From NCBI GenBank assembly GCA_937951345.1, contig CALFCF010000080.1:1-41743 (forward strand): DNA of 41,743 nucleotides. The letters are read 5' to 3'. Shown in pieces: positions 20,379-28,524 of this stretch. The translations under genes were made by a program, and so were the position numbers. Position 1 is the first letter of the stretch. Every line of letters starts with the position of its first letter. The DNA comes from an uncultured Granulosicoccaceae bacterium. GTDB lineage: Bacteria; Pseudomonadota; Gammaproteobacteria; Granulosicoccales; Granulosicoccaceae. Under the pieces are notes generated by a model, which ran no database searches, had not been told where the DNA came from, and saw only the letters and a program-made list of their open reading frames with translations.

Positions 20379-21758
20379 CTATGATGTCAGTATTCTGACG
20401 AGATTGGAATAATCCTCTTCAATAGCCGGGTCACTCTCACGCAGTTCAGCAATCTTTTTGCACGCATGGATAACAGTCGTATGATCGCGCCCACCAAAAG
20501 CTCTGCCGATCTCCGGCAGGCTTTTGCTGGTTAGTTCTTTGGATAGTGCCATTGCCATCTGACGCGGTCTGGCAATTGAGCGGCTGCGTGTTTTGGCGGA
20601 TAAATCCGATAGGCGGATATTCGAGTATTCGGCCACAACCTTCTGGATGTTCTCAATGCTGACCTGCTTGGCCCTGACCGCAATGATGTCGCGCAACGCC
20701 GTTTGGGCAAAATCGATGGTTATCGGAGCTTTATTAAAGTCTGCTGCTGCTATAACACGCTTAAATGCGCCTTCGAGCTCTCGCACATTGGACCTTATCG
20801 CCTGCGCTATGTAGAAACTCACTTCAGACGGCAGGTCGACTTTCTCGAATTCAGCCTTTTTGTTGAGTATTGCAACGCGTGTTTCAAGATCCGGGGGTTC
20901 AACGGCAACTGTCATGCCGCCGGCAAAGCGCGAAACTAGCCGATCCTCCAGTCCTTCAACTTCATTCGGGTAGCGATCACAGGTCATGATTATCTGGCTT
21001 TTCGCACGATACAGCGCATTGAAGGTATGAAAGAACTCTTCCTGGGTCCGTCCTTTTCCAGCGAAAAACTGAATATCGTCGATAAGCAGCGCATCGGCGC
21101 TGCGATAGCGTCGTTTAAAATCATCCATCTTGTTGCGCTGTAGCGCCGTGACCATGTCAGCGACGTATTCTTCCGAATTCAGGTAGACCACCTTGGCATC
21201 AGGGCGCCGGTCAATAATGCCGTGGCCGATTGCCTGCATCAGGTGTGTTTTGCCGACACCGGAAGGTCCACACAGGAAAAACGGGTTGTATCCGGTTCCC
21301 GGTTTTTCACAAATTACTCGCGACGCTGCACTACCGAATTGATTGGATTTTCCGACGACGAAAGTGTCGTAGGTGTAAGAGGGGTCCAGATTGTTGCGGT
21401 AATTAGCAGTTTTATCGACGCTTTTGGTAGCACTTTGTGATGCCGACCGGGTGTCGCTGGCACCATTTTGACCAGTGGCGGGCTGCGGGTGAACAAACCC
21501 GAGAGATCGGGTTGCACCAGTACCAACTTCGAGGACAATTTGCGGATTCTGTGTCGGGCTGATAGCCGTCAGAATTTCTTCAATTCGTGAGATACAGTTG
21601 TCTTCGACCCAGTCACAGACGAACTGGTTAGGGGCCTTCAGTAGCAAATTACCCGTTTGCTCATCAGCCTGCAGAGGACGGATCCACATGTTCAGCTGTT
21701 GTTCTGTGTATTCGTTTTCCAGCTGTGTCAGACAACGATCCCAAATTGAATCAGACAA
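20379..21758 (-). CDS. dnaA: Chromosomal replication initiator protein DnaA (TTG start)
   Basis: DnaA binds DnaA boxes and, in the ATP form, unwinds the origin. The 459-residue protein has domain I (SIWDRCLTQLENEYTEQQLNMWIRPLQ), a variable linker (about 85-125), the AAA+ domain with Walker A GPSGVGKT at 164-171 and Walker B LLIDDIQFFAGK, and domain IV with the DnaA signature GGRDHTTVIHACKKI. The start codon is TTG at 21758. It gives the conserved MSDSIWDRC and has a GGGGGGAAG sequence upstream. No ATG is available. On the placement of oriC between dnaA and dnaN, dnaA itself would be read toward the origin. Confidence 0.98.
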   Translation of the reverse strand: MSDSIWDRCLTQLENEYTEQQLNMWIRPLQADEQTGNLLLKAPNQFVCDWVEDNCISRIEEILTAISPTQNPQIVLEVGTGATRSLGFVHPQPATGQNGASDTRSASQSATKSVDKTANYRNNLDPSYTYDTFVVGKSNQFGSAASRVICEKPGTGYNPFFLCGPSGVGKTHLMQAIGHGIIDRRPDAKVVYLNSEEYVADMVTALQRNKMDDFKRRYRSADALLIDDIQFFAGKGRTQEEFFHTFNALYRAKSQIIMTCDRYPNEVEGLEDRLVSRFAGGMTVAVEPPDLETRVAILNKKAEFEKVDLPSEVSFYIAQAIRSNVRELEGAFKRVIAAADFNKAPITIDFAQTALRDIIAVRAKQVSIENIQKVVAEYSNIRLSDLSAKTRSRSIARPRQMAMALSKELTSKSLPEIGRAFGGRDHTTVIHACKKIAELRESDPAIEEDYSNLVRILTS

Positions 21759-21803
21759 AGAATCTTCCCCCCAAACAGGCCTCAGTTAACTGAAGCGCTA
21801 CAA

Positions 21804-21832
21804 ATTATTTTCAACCAGCGAATTTTTGCTAA
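21804..21832 (-). promoter_or_regulatory. Possible dnaA promoter
   Basis: On the minus strand, TTAGCA (21827-21832) and AATAAT (21804-21809) are 17 bp apart, with 4 of 6 and 5 of 6 matches to sigma70. The expected leader is about 40 nt. The surroundings are AT-rich, so a chance match is possible. Confidence 0.3.
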
Positions 21833-22362
21833 CTTGAACCGGCAAAAATTTTTGGCCAGCTCGGTAACACTTTTTTTTTCTTCGCTCTTTGGCGAATTAT
21901 TCTTGTTCTGCCTTTACATAAGACAATACTGGCGCGTGGGCTGCGGACAAAACAGCGCAGTACACGCTTGGTAGCGTGCAACCAGATATATGATCTTGAA
22001 TCTGTGTGACGTCGTTTTTCCCTTAAAAATAAGGGGCAACGGCGATGACAGAGTCCACAAACGCCCGTTTTCTACTAATCATTCGCCGGCCGTTAAAATC
22101 CGTTTGCCGGTTCGTATGTAAAACTTCCTTAGGCAGACAACTCCTGAAATAGACTCGTGGTTGAAATACCCAACCATATAAACGAGTTATTGGACCTACT
22201 TGATAATTTCTATCCGATCGTTTGCCGGAGCAATATTTTGAAGCGAGAAGTGCAGAAAATAATTTCAAGACGTGCCACACATTTTTCGACCGGGCGACTA
22301 TATTAATCTTCTGGCAAACGTCTTTCCAGAAGAAATTTCTTGCTGCATGAAAACGATTTACG

Positions 22363-22391
22363 TTGACCTGTCGGCGCATCTCAAGTACTAT
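22363..22391 (+). promoter_or_regulatory. rpmH operon sigma70 promoter
   Basis: TTGACC (22363-22368) and TACTAT (22386-22391) are separated by 17 bp, a strong sigma70 arrangement. It would start transcription near 22398 and give a leader of about 165 nt before rpmH. It likely drives rpmH-rnpA-yidD-yidC-mnmE. Confidence 0.65.
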
Positions 22392-22561
22392 CGCTGACCC
22401 GTTTTTGCTCAGGTGTATGCGCGAAAACGAGGGTACAGGTTGCAACACGTTTGGCTGTGTTTGGCCCAGGTTTCTAACAAATCCGGGCAGGCCGGTTTAT
22501 CTGTCAGCAAACGTTTGTCGCTTGAGAAACGAACCTTATTCAGGTTCAGGAAGAGATCAAC

Positions 22562-22696
22562 ATGAAACGAACATTTCAGCCTAGCAAAATCAAACGCGCT
22601 CGCACTCACGGCTTCAGAGCACGTAAAGCGACGCGAGCAGGGCGTGCCATATTGGCTAACCGCAGACGCAAGGGCAGGGCGCGACTCAGCGCGTAA
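22562..22696 (+). CDS. rpmH: 50S ribosomal protein L34
   Basis: This 44-residue basic protein of the large ribosomal subunit begins [21 protein letters not shown], with [20 protein letters not shown] at the C-terminus, all conserved in L34. An AGGAAGAG ribosome site lies 6 nt before the ATG. It is the first gene of the plus-strand set next to the origin and is divergent from dnaA. The following gene, rnpA, normally starts within a few tens of bases but here begins about 290 bp downstream. Confidence 0.98.
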   Translation: MKRTFQPSKIKRARTHGFRARKATRAGRAILANRRRKGRARLSA

Positions 22697-22983
22697 CGAC
22701 GTGCTCCGGTCTGAATGGCCGGCGCGATGATTGGTGTCCCAGCGAGCTATCGATATCAGTGAGTTACAACCGGTTGGACCTGATTCGATTGGTTGCAATG
22801 AGAACGCTGCGACTCCCGGCTACCAGCCCAGATCAAGTCATTTTCAAATCGGCAGACGACGTCGCATCGGTTAGCCGAACCGAACGTCTGCTATCGCGGT
22901 TTATACTCCCGGTAAAACCTACGCAGCGGGCAACATCAGCGTATTGCTGCACCCGTGCTGCTGCTCCCAATTAACCGTACGAT
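22697..22983 (+). other. Unusually long rpmH-rnpA spacer with an open frame
   Basis: The 287 bp between L34 and RnpA hold no recognised gene. A frame of 71 codons begins with GTG at 22759 and ends with TAA at 22972-22974. It is in the same reading frame as rnpA, separated only by this stop and three codons. Its product (about MSYNRLDLIRLVAMRTLRL) resembles nothing I know and is not an RnpA N-terminus. It could be a leader peptide, a small gene or chance. Confidence 0.35.
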
Positions 22984-23463
22984 TTGACGCCGGTGATTGA
23001 TTCAATATCTGCAGATCGATCTGAACCCGGTGCTGAAGGGTGCAGCTTTCCCCGTGCTGCCAGGCTACTGAACCCATCAGCTTACGCTGGCGTTTTTGGC
23101 GATCGAAAAAATATAAGGCTCTCCGATCGAAACTGGACAGTCCTTGCGGTTCGCAATTCACTTCATCCACCGATTGCGCGGCTGGGTCTTGCCATATCAA
23201 AAAAAAGGGCAAGGCGCGCGGTTGACCGCAACCGTTTAAAAAGACTGATCAGGGAGTCATTTCGACAACACCGTGCCGATCTCAGCGGTTACGATATCGT
23301 TGTGATGAATAGAGACCGTAGTCTTGAAACTGGTAACGGAGAGTTAAAAGGCGCATTGGAGCAGCACTGGACCAGGCTTTCGGGAAAGGCGAACGACCGC
23401 CGGCAGGGTAAAGCTACCGGCCGAGGCGAAAATCCCGGCAACAGAAGAGGCGGGCGCTCATGA
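22984..23463 (+). CDS. rnpA: Ribonuclease P protein component
   Basis: RnpA is the protein subunit of RNase P, which matures tRNA 5' ends together with the M1 RNA. Recognisable parts are CSFPRAARLLNPSAYAGVF (from residue 20), RLGLAISKKRARRAVDRNRLKRLIRESFR with the RNR motif at 82-84, and DIVVMNRD. Only TTG (22984) or GTG (22993) can start it, because a stop lies 9 bp upstream of the TTG. Neither has a clear ribosome site. With the TTG the product is 159 residues, longer than the usual 110-140. The excess is an N-terminal extension of about 19 residues and a Gly/Arg/Lys-rich tail (GKANDRRQGKATGRGENP...). The stop overlaps the yidD ATG (ATGA). Confidence 0.92.
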   Translation: MTPVIDSISADRSEPGAEGCSFPRAARLLNPSAYAGVFGDRKNIRLSDRNWTVLAVRNSLHPPIARLGLAISKKRARRAVDRNRLKRLIRESFRQHRADLSGYDIVVMNRDRSLETGNGELKGALEQHWTRLSGKANDRRQGKATGRGENPGNRRGGRS

Positions 23464-23759
23464 AGAAAGCCTTGCTACGCGCACTGGCATTTTACCAGCG
23501 CTGGGTCAGCCCGTTGACGGCACCTTCATGCCGTTTCCAGCCGACGTGCTCCAGCTACTTTATTGAAGCTGTGGAGCGTCACGGTGTCGTGTCTGGCCTG
23601 CGCCTCGGAATCACAAGGCTGTTAAAATGCCATCCGTTTCATAGCGGCGGTTATGATCCTTGCCCGGTCGACACCGAGCGTAGCGCGGTTCCAGTCCAAG
23701 GGGATGCGTGCCACGATCATAAAGCCGACTGCACTAACCATCGAATTACCAGGACCTAG
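23460..23759 (+). CDS. yidD: Membrane protein insertion efficiency factor YidD
   Basis: YidD is a small inner-membrane-associated protein that assists YidC-dependent insertion. The 99-residue product has the family core YQRWVSPLTAPSCRFQPTCSSYFIEAVERHG and LKCHPFHSGGYDPCP with the conserved cysteines. About 28 residues follow the core, rich in Cys/His/Asp, without evident function. Its ATG overlaps the rnpA stop (ATGA), and its stop lies 1 bp before the yidC GTG, so the three are translated in tight succession. Confidence 0.95.
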   Translation: MKKALLRALAFYQRWVSPLTAPSCRFQPTCSSYFIEAVERHGVVSGLRLGITRLLKCHPFHSGGYDPCPVDTERSAVPVQGDACHDHKADCTNHRITRT

Positions 23760-23760
23760 C

Positions 23761-25485
23761 GTGGATTCACAACGACTGTTCCTCTATATGGGGTTGCTCT
23801 TTATTTGCCTGTTAATTTATCAGGCATGGGTGATCGACTATGGCCCAAAGCCAGTCGCAGACACCGCTTCCGGTGTTGCGGATAGCAATGTTGCGACGGG
23901 CGCTGTTGATAGCAGTCAGGTCAACAGAATAAATGCCGGCTCTCCGACAACTGATTTACCTGCGGGAAATAATCAGGTTGATGCGACATCTTCGACAGCC
24001 ACAGCATCCGGTTCAACCGTAAATGCCAACGACGGTCAGCAGCAACCGGCTGAGACTCGCATCACGGTTACGACAGATGTTGTGGAGGCAACGATCAGCA
24101 CCATTGGCGGCACCATCCTCGGCGTCGACTTACTGGATTACCCGGTTTCACTCGAAGAACCGGATACACCGTTTTCCCTTGCCAGCGATACACTCGAGCG
24201 ATTTCTGGTCGCGCAATCCGGATTTCTACCAGTTGATGCCGGTATTGAAGCGCCGACACATAAATCTGCCTACACCGTTGAAGGTGGTAGCACTTATGCG
24301 TTGGAAGAGGGTAGCGATAGCGTGGTTGTTCCAATGGTCTGGGAATCTGCAGATGGTGTTCGTGTGGTTAAAACACTGACCTTCAGCCGCGGCAGTTACG
24401 AAATTAACATCGACTACCAGGTTGAAAATAATGCCGAAGCTCCGTGGCGGGTTAATCAGTACCAGCAATTGCAACGTAAACCGGTAACCAGTGATGAAAC
24501 ATCCCGGTTTTTGTATACCTACATCGGTGGTGTTATCAGCACACCTGAAGAGCGGTACACGAAAGCCAAGTTCGAAAAATTTGCCAAAGAGCCTGTGTCA
24601 ATCGACTCTGAAGGTGGCTGGGTTGCAATGATCCAACACTACTTCGCTGCGGCATGGATTCCTGATCAACTGGAGCGCAATAATTTTTATACCAAGTATG
24701 TTCAGAGCACTAACCGGTATTTGATCGGGATGATTTCGGGTATTCGCGAAGTGGCTGCGGGTAGTCAGGCAAACTTCACAACCAAAGCATACATTGGCCC
24801 GAAGGTTCAGGAAGAACTCTCCAAGTCGGCACCGCATCTGGAATTAACCGTCGACTATGGCTGGTTGCATATTCTCGCGCAGCCGCTGTTTGTGATTTTG
24901 AAGTTCATCCACGGTGTTCTGGGCAACTGGGGATGGTCAATCATTATATTGACCCTTATGATCAAGGCGGTTTTCTACAAGCTGTCGAAAGCGAGCTACA
25001 CGTCGATGGCTCGAATGAAAAAACTTCAACCGAAACTGCAATCACTTAAAGAACGCTATGGTGATGATCGCGCCAAGATGGGTCAGGAAACCATGGCGCT
25101 TTATAAAAAGGAAAAGGTTAATCCTCTCGGTGGTTGTTTGCCGATGATCGTGCAGATACCGGTGTTTATAGCGCTTTACTGGATGTTGCTTGAAAGCGTC
25201 GAATTACGTCAGGCGCCATGGATGGGCTGGATCCAGGATTTATCCATCAAAGATCCGCTGTTCATTCTGCCGTTATTGATGGGGCTGACGATGTTTATAC
25301 AGCAGAAGCTGAATCCTGCACCGGTTGACCCGATTCAGGCGAAAGTATTTATGGCCCTGCCTGTTGTATTCACGGTATTTTTTGCCTGGTTCCCGGCAGG
25401 ACTTGTATTGTACTGGGTTGTAAACAACACACTGTCCATCGCACAACAGTATTACATCACCCGGCATGTGCTCGCAGACAAGTGA
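23761..25485 (+). CDS. yidC: Membrane protein insertase YidC (GTG start)
   Basis: YidC inserts proteins into the inner membrane alone or with SecYEG. Its clients include the ATP synthase c subunit (atpE, in this window). I chose the GTG at 23761 because MDSQRLFLYMGLLFICLLIYQAW is the conserved start with the first membrane helix, and AGGA lies 6 nt upstream. The frame remains open upstream to 23653, but that part overlaps yidD. The 574-residue product has a Ser/Thr/Ala-rich linker (about 40-100), the large periplasmic P1 domain (about 100-380) and the C-terminal five-helix core beginning near WLHILAQPLF, with PLGGCLPMIVQIPVFIALYWML and the final helices FPAGLVLYWVVNNTLSIAQQYYI. Confidence 0.97.
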   Translation: MDSQRLFLYMGLLFICLLIYQAWVIDYGPKPVADTASGVADSNVATGAVDSSQVNRINAGSPTTDLPAGNNQVDATSSTATASGSTVNANDGQQQPAETRITVTTDVVEATISTIGGTILGVDLLDYPVSLEEPDTPFSLASDTLERFLVAQSGFLPVDAGIEAPTHKSAYTVEGGSTYALEEGSDSVVVPMVWESADGVRVVKTLTFSRGSYEINIDYQVENNAEAPWRVNQYQQLQRKPVTSDETSRFLYTYIGGVISTPEERYTKAKFEKFAKEPVSIDSEGGWVAMIQHYFAAAWIPDQLERNNFYTKYVQSTNRYLIGMISGIREVAAGSQANFTTKAYIGPKVQEELSKSAPHLELTVDYGWLHILAQPLFVILKFIHGVLGNWGWSIIILTLMIKAVFYKLSKASYTSMARMKKLQPKLQSLKERYGDDRAKMGQETMALYKKEKVNPLGGCLPMIVQIPVFIALYWMLLESVELRQAPWMGWIQDLSIKDPLFILPLLMGLTMFIQQKLNPAPVDPIQAKVFMALPVVFTVFFAWFPAGLVLYWVVNNTLSIAQQYYITRHVLADK

Positions 25486-27094
25486 GTCTGCATCGCGCTC
25501 TGCTACCCGCAACAGTTCTGACACTATCGCTGCCGTAGCAACACCGGAAGGCAGAGGAGGGGTTGGCATCGTAAGAATCAGTGGCGCAACTGCCACTGAT
25601 ATTCTTAATCGTATTTGCACATTCTATTCTTCAAATCCGAGCGACCCGCAACCAATCGGTAACCGTTGTCCCAAACCGCGCACTGCCGGCTTTCGTGTGT
25701 TTAACAACGCTGACGGCCAGGCGATCGATGAAGGTCTTGTCTATTTTTTTCCTTCTCCCAATTCCTACACTGGTGAAGACGTAGTCGAATTACACGGTCA
25801 CGGCGGACCGGTAGTGAGTGACTTGCTCTTGTCGAGCGTATTACATGCAGGCGCGCGTCTAGCCCGTCCGGGTGAATTTACTGAGCGTGCCTTTCTGAAT
25901 GACAAACTCGATTTATCACAAGCTGAAGCAGTTAATGATCTGATTAACAGCAGTACAGGTAGTGCCGCACGTGCGGCTGTGCGTTCACTGCAGGGAGAAT
26001 TTTCACAAGCAGTGAATGCAATTAAAGAGCAGCTTATTGAGTTACGTGTGTACATGGAGGCAGCACTTGATTTCCCTGAAGAGGAAATAGATTTTCTAAA
26101 GAGTTCTGAAATGCAGCAGCGTAGCGATGCACTCAAAGTTAGCGTTGATGCGCTGATGCAAAACATCAGTCAGGGACAGCGGTTACGTGATGGCTACAGT
26201 GTTGTGTTAGCTGGAAAACCCAATGCAGGAAAATCCAGTGTTTTGAATCGACTCTCGGGTGACGACACAGCTATCGTCACACCTATGGCCGGTACCACGC
26301 GTGATCTTGTCAGGGCAAATGTTGAAATTGACGGACTTCCTTTGCAAGTAGTCGATACTGCCGGTTTACGTGAATCTCAAGACCCGGTGGAAATTGAAGG
26401 TATGCGTCGCGCTGCCCGGGAATTTTTATCCTCTGATCGAATATTATGGATTGTCGACGCGAGTGCTGACGAGGTCGCAACATTGTCGAAATCGTCTCGC
26501 ATTGATTGGTGGCGTGATAACTTGGTTGTAGCGATCAGCTCGGCAGTACGTCTTGCGAATGAACTACTGAAAACTGATGAGCGATTTAGCAATGACTCAT
26601 TGTTGTCTGATGCATGGCAGCAAGCAGTAGCGGTTGACATCTGTTTTAACAAAACTGATCTCACGGGTGATGTGCCTTCAATTGAAAGTGCAGCTCAATG
26701 GTTAGGCTCAGATAGTACTGAGGCCGCATTGAATAACCCGACTGCACTTGAAGACGATGCAGATCGTTTTAGAATTGAGCCCGGTTCGGTTCTTTGTATG
26801 TCTGCTGCCAACGGCAACGGAATTGATTTGTTACGACAGCATTTGTACGCCAGTGCAGGGTTGCAGCGCAATGATGAATCCGTATTTATCGCAAGGCGTC
26901 GTCATATTGATGCGTTAGGTCGTGCGCGTGATTCTATCAGCAAAGGGTTTGACCAATTGGGCAGAAACGCCAGCCCCGAGTTAGCTGCAGAAGATTTTCG
27001 TGAAGCGCAGCAGGTGTTAAGCGAGATAACCGGTGAGTTCACATCGGACGACTTGCTGGGCAGGATATTCGCCGGGTTTTGTATCGGAAAGTAG
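25466..27094 (+). CDS. mnmE: tRNA uridine-34 modification GTPase MnmE (enlarged)
   Basis: MnmE, with MnmG, adds the aminomethyl or carboxymethylaminomethyl group to U34 of certain tRNAs. The N-terminal tetrahydrofolate domain (TIAAVATPEGRGGVGIVRISG) and the helical domain are followed by a G domain with G1 GKPNAGKSS (250-258), G2 GTTRD, G3 DTAG and G4 NKTD (395-398). The protein ends in the catalytic FCIGK. At 542 residues it exceeds the usual 450-460. The extra sequence is mainly in the G domain, both between IVDASADE and NKTD (with RIDWWRDNLVVAISS...) and between NKTD and the G5-like CMSAANG. It starts with ATG 20 bp inside the end of yidC, and no later start is available. Confidence 0.96.
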   Translation: MCSQTSESASRSATRNSSDTIAAVATPEGRGGVGIVRISGATATDILNRICTFYSSNPSDPQPIGNRCPKPRTAGFRVFNNADGQAIDEGLVYFFPSPNSYTGEDVVELHGHGGPVVSDLLLSSVLHAGARLARPGEFTERAFLNDKLDLSQAEAVNDLINSSTGSAARAAVRSLQGEFSQAVNAIKEQLIELRVYMEAALDFPEEEIDFLKSSEMQQRSDALKVSVDALMQNISQGQRLRDGYSVVLAGKPNAGKSSVLNRLSGDDTAIVTPMAGTTRDLVRANVEIDGLPLQVVDTAGLRESQDPVEIEGMRRAAREFLSSDRILWIVDASADEVATLSKSSRIDWWRDNLVVAISSAVRLANELLKTDERFSNDSLLSDAWQQAVAVDICFNKTDLTGDVPSIESAAQWLGSDSTEAALNNPTALEDDADRFRIEPGSVLCMSAANGNGIDLLRQHLYASAGLQRNDESVFIARRRHIDALGRARDSISKGFDQLGRNASPELAAEDFREAQQVLSEITGEFTSDDLLGRIFAGFCIGK

Positions 27095-27219
27095 TTGCGC
27101 CGTCATGTAGTCGTGGTTGATCCGACTAGTCAGAGTAAACGGCTTTCTCGACAACAACAACTTGCCGGTTTGCAAAGGGTTTATCGATAAGCGGTCACAG
27201 GTAAGAAAGGGAAGAGGTT

Positions 27220-28107
27220 ATGCGAAGACGGTTTATACAATGTGATGTGTTTTCACCGACACCTTTACGCGGTAATGCGTTGGCGGTAGTTGTTGATGGT
27301 GAGGGTTTAACAACTGAGCAGATGCAGTTGTTTGCCAACTGGACTAACCTTTCTGAAACCACCTTTCTGTTGGAACCTGATGATCCTGAAGCGGATTATA
27401 AAGTTCGTATTTTTACACCGGAAGAAGAAATGCCTTTTGCGGGGCACCCGACGCTCGGTAGTTGCGCAGCCTGGGTCGCGTCCGGTGGAAAGCAAAAGCA
27501 TGCTGATCGCATCGTGCAACAATGCAACATAGGATTGGTTGATGTCATAACATTGGGAAACGAGCTCGCTTTCGTTGCACCTTCCACCCGCGTCACACCA
27601 ATGGTGTCTTCAGTGGAGTCCGAATTACTGCAAGCGATGAGTATCGACACTTCAGTTCTAAGGCGTAGTACGCAGCTTAATAACGGGCCACATTGGCAGG
27701 TGCTTGAACTTGGCAGTGCAGATGATGTGTTGGCTGTGGAACGTGACCGAATAACCTGGCCGGATTTCACCAAACACGGATTTGACGGTCTGGCATTTAT
27801 CGGATTGGTCGGTCGTTATCATCAGAACAGTAACAACAATAAATCCACTGATGCGGATTATGAGGTTCGATTGTTTGCACCGACCAGTGGCATATCAGAA
27901 GATCCGGTAACCGGTTCATTGAACGCAGCGATTGCCTGCTGGTTAGATGCTTTGGATGAATTGCCCGACAGGCTAGTAATGTCTCAGGGAACGGCGCTTG
28001 GTCGACACGGACGATTGTCAATCACCAAAGAACATATCAGCCCCCAACCACGCATCCTGATCGGTGGTGCTACACAGCTACTGGTACAAGGTCATGTTGA
28101 GCTCTAA
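27220..28107 (+). CDS. PhzF-family epimerase/isomerase
   Basis: This 295-residue protein belongs to the PhzF (phenazine biosynthesis-like) family with a DapF-type two-domain fold. The N-terminal pattern QCDVFSPTPLRGNALAVVVD, the catalytic glutamate Glu46 in NLSETTFLL, FTPEEEMPFAGHPTLGSC and the second-half SEDPVTGSLNAAIACWL are diagnostic. Most members act on unknown small molecules, and no phenazine genes are present, so the substrate cannot be named. GGGAAGAGG lies 3 nt before the ATG. It sits with a MITE-like repeat between mnmE and mnmG, genes that are often adjacent elsewhere, suggesting a later insertion into the origin gene cluster. Confidence 0.92.
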   Translation: MRRRFIQCDVFSPTPLRGNALAVVVDGEGLTTEQMQLFANWTNLSETTFLLEPDDPEADYKVRIFTPEEEMPFAGHPTLGSCAAWVASGGKQKHADRIVQQCNIGLVDVITLGNELAFVAPSTRVTPMVSSVESELLQAMSIDTSVLRRSTQLNNGPHWQVLELGSADDVLAVERDRITWPDFTKHGFDGLAFIGLVGRYHQNSNNNKSTDADYEVRLFAPTSGISEDPVTGSLNAAIACWLDALDELPDRLVMSQGTALGRHGRLSITKEHISPQPRILIGGATQLLVQGHVEL

Positions 28108-28169
28108 GCAGTTTCTTAAAACCTGATTGTCAGCGCTATTTTCTTTGTTGGTTGGACATAACCGTTATC

Positions 28170-28418
28170 CTAGCCTGCTCTATTCACGAAGGCGAAAACA
28201 GTGACAATGAAAATCAAGCCATTTGCAGTTAGAAAAGCAGTTTTAGCGTCGCTGCTGGTATTCGCACACTGTTTTCTATTCGCCACCAGTGCCCGTCTGC
28301 CGTCGCAGCTCACTCGATTGAGCTCAACCCGTAGATTTCTACGAATTTCGCTCAATCGAGCGACCTGCTTAGGTAGCCAGACTCTGGTGGCGAACCCTTC
28401 GTGAATAGAGCAGGCTAG
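28170..28418 (+). repeat. Miniature inverted-repeat element, copy B (MITE-like)
   Basis: The core at 28174-28414 (241 bp) is bounded by perfect 19-bp inverted repeats, CCTGCTCTATTCACGAAGG and its complement, with CTAG on each side (28170-28173, 28415-28418). It is the same length as copy A at 7-255, inverted relative to it, with 13 base differences. The interior is highly structured. TTCGCCACCAG (28279-28289) pairs perfectly with CTGGTGGCGAA (28384-28394). Inside that, 28305-28323 pairs with 28350-28368 over 19 bp with two mismatches, and innermost CGTAGA-TT-TCTACG (28330-28343). GGCGAAAACAGTG near the left end also pairs with 28267-28284 with a bulge. No transposase is present. The 67-codon frame at 28201-28404 is not convincing as a gene. 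Confidence 0.9.
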
Positions 28419-28505
28419 TACGTTGAAATAAGGCTCAAAAATTTTATTCATCGCCTAAAAAGCAGTACGTGGTGTTAAATAGATGGCTTCTAATATAAAT
28501 AGTGT

Positions 28506-28524
28506 CCGGGAACGACAATCCCGG
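28506..28524. other. Hairpin in the mnmG leader
   Basis: CCGGGA-ACGACAA-TCCCGG forms a 6-bp stem about 75 bp before mnmG. A second one, GCTGC-GTATA-GCAGC, lies at 28562-28576, just before the start. Neither is followed by a T-run, so they are more likely leader structure than terminators. No promoter pair stands out in this 180-bp gap. Confidence 0.3.

Larger units (their letters stand above)
21759..22561. other. dnaA-rpmH divergent intergenic region (803 bp)
   Basis: This long gap separates divergent dnaA and rpmH. I see a good rpmH promoter (22363-22391), a possible dnaA promoter (21804-21832), a 12-bp palindrome CAAAAATTTTTG at 21843-21854 and a 9-base T run near 21871. The region near dnaA is AT-rich. 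I found no DnaA box better than a six-of-nine match, so despite being the origin position in Pseudomonas it is a weaker oriC candidate here. Open frames in it, the longest at 22023-22448 on the minus strand, cross the rpmH promoter and resemble nothing I know. Confidence 0.5.

Noticed and set aside
22023-22448. 141-codon minus-strand frame between dnaA and rpmH
   Set aside because: It runs through the rpmH promoter and leader, has no recognisable family features and no evident ribosome site.
21759-22561. Origin in the dnaA-rpmH gap
   Set aside because: No DnaA box with fewer than about three mismatches was found on either strand, whereas the dnaA-dnaN gap has a perfect box and several close ones.
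23653-23760. Upstream extension of yidC
   Set aside because: It overlaps yidD out of frame. The conserved N-terminus and ribosome site support GTG 23761.
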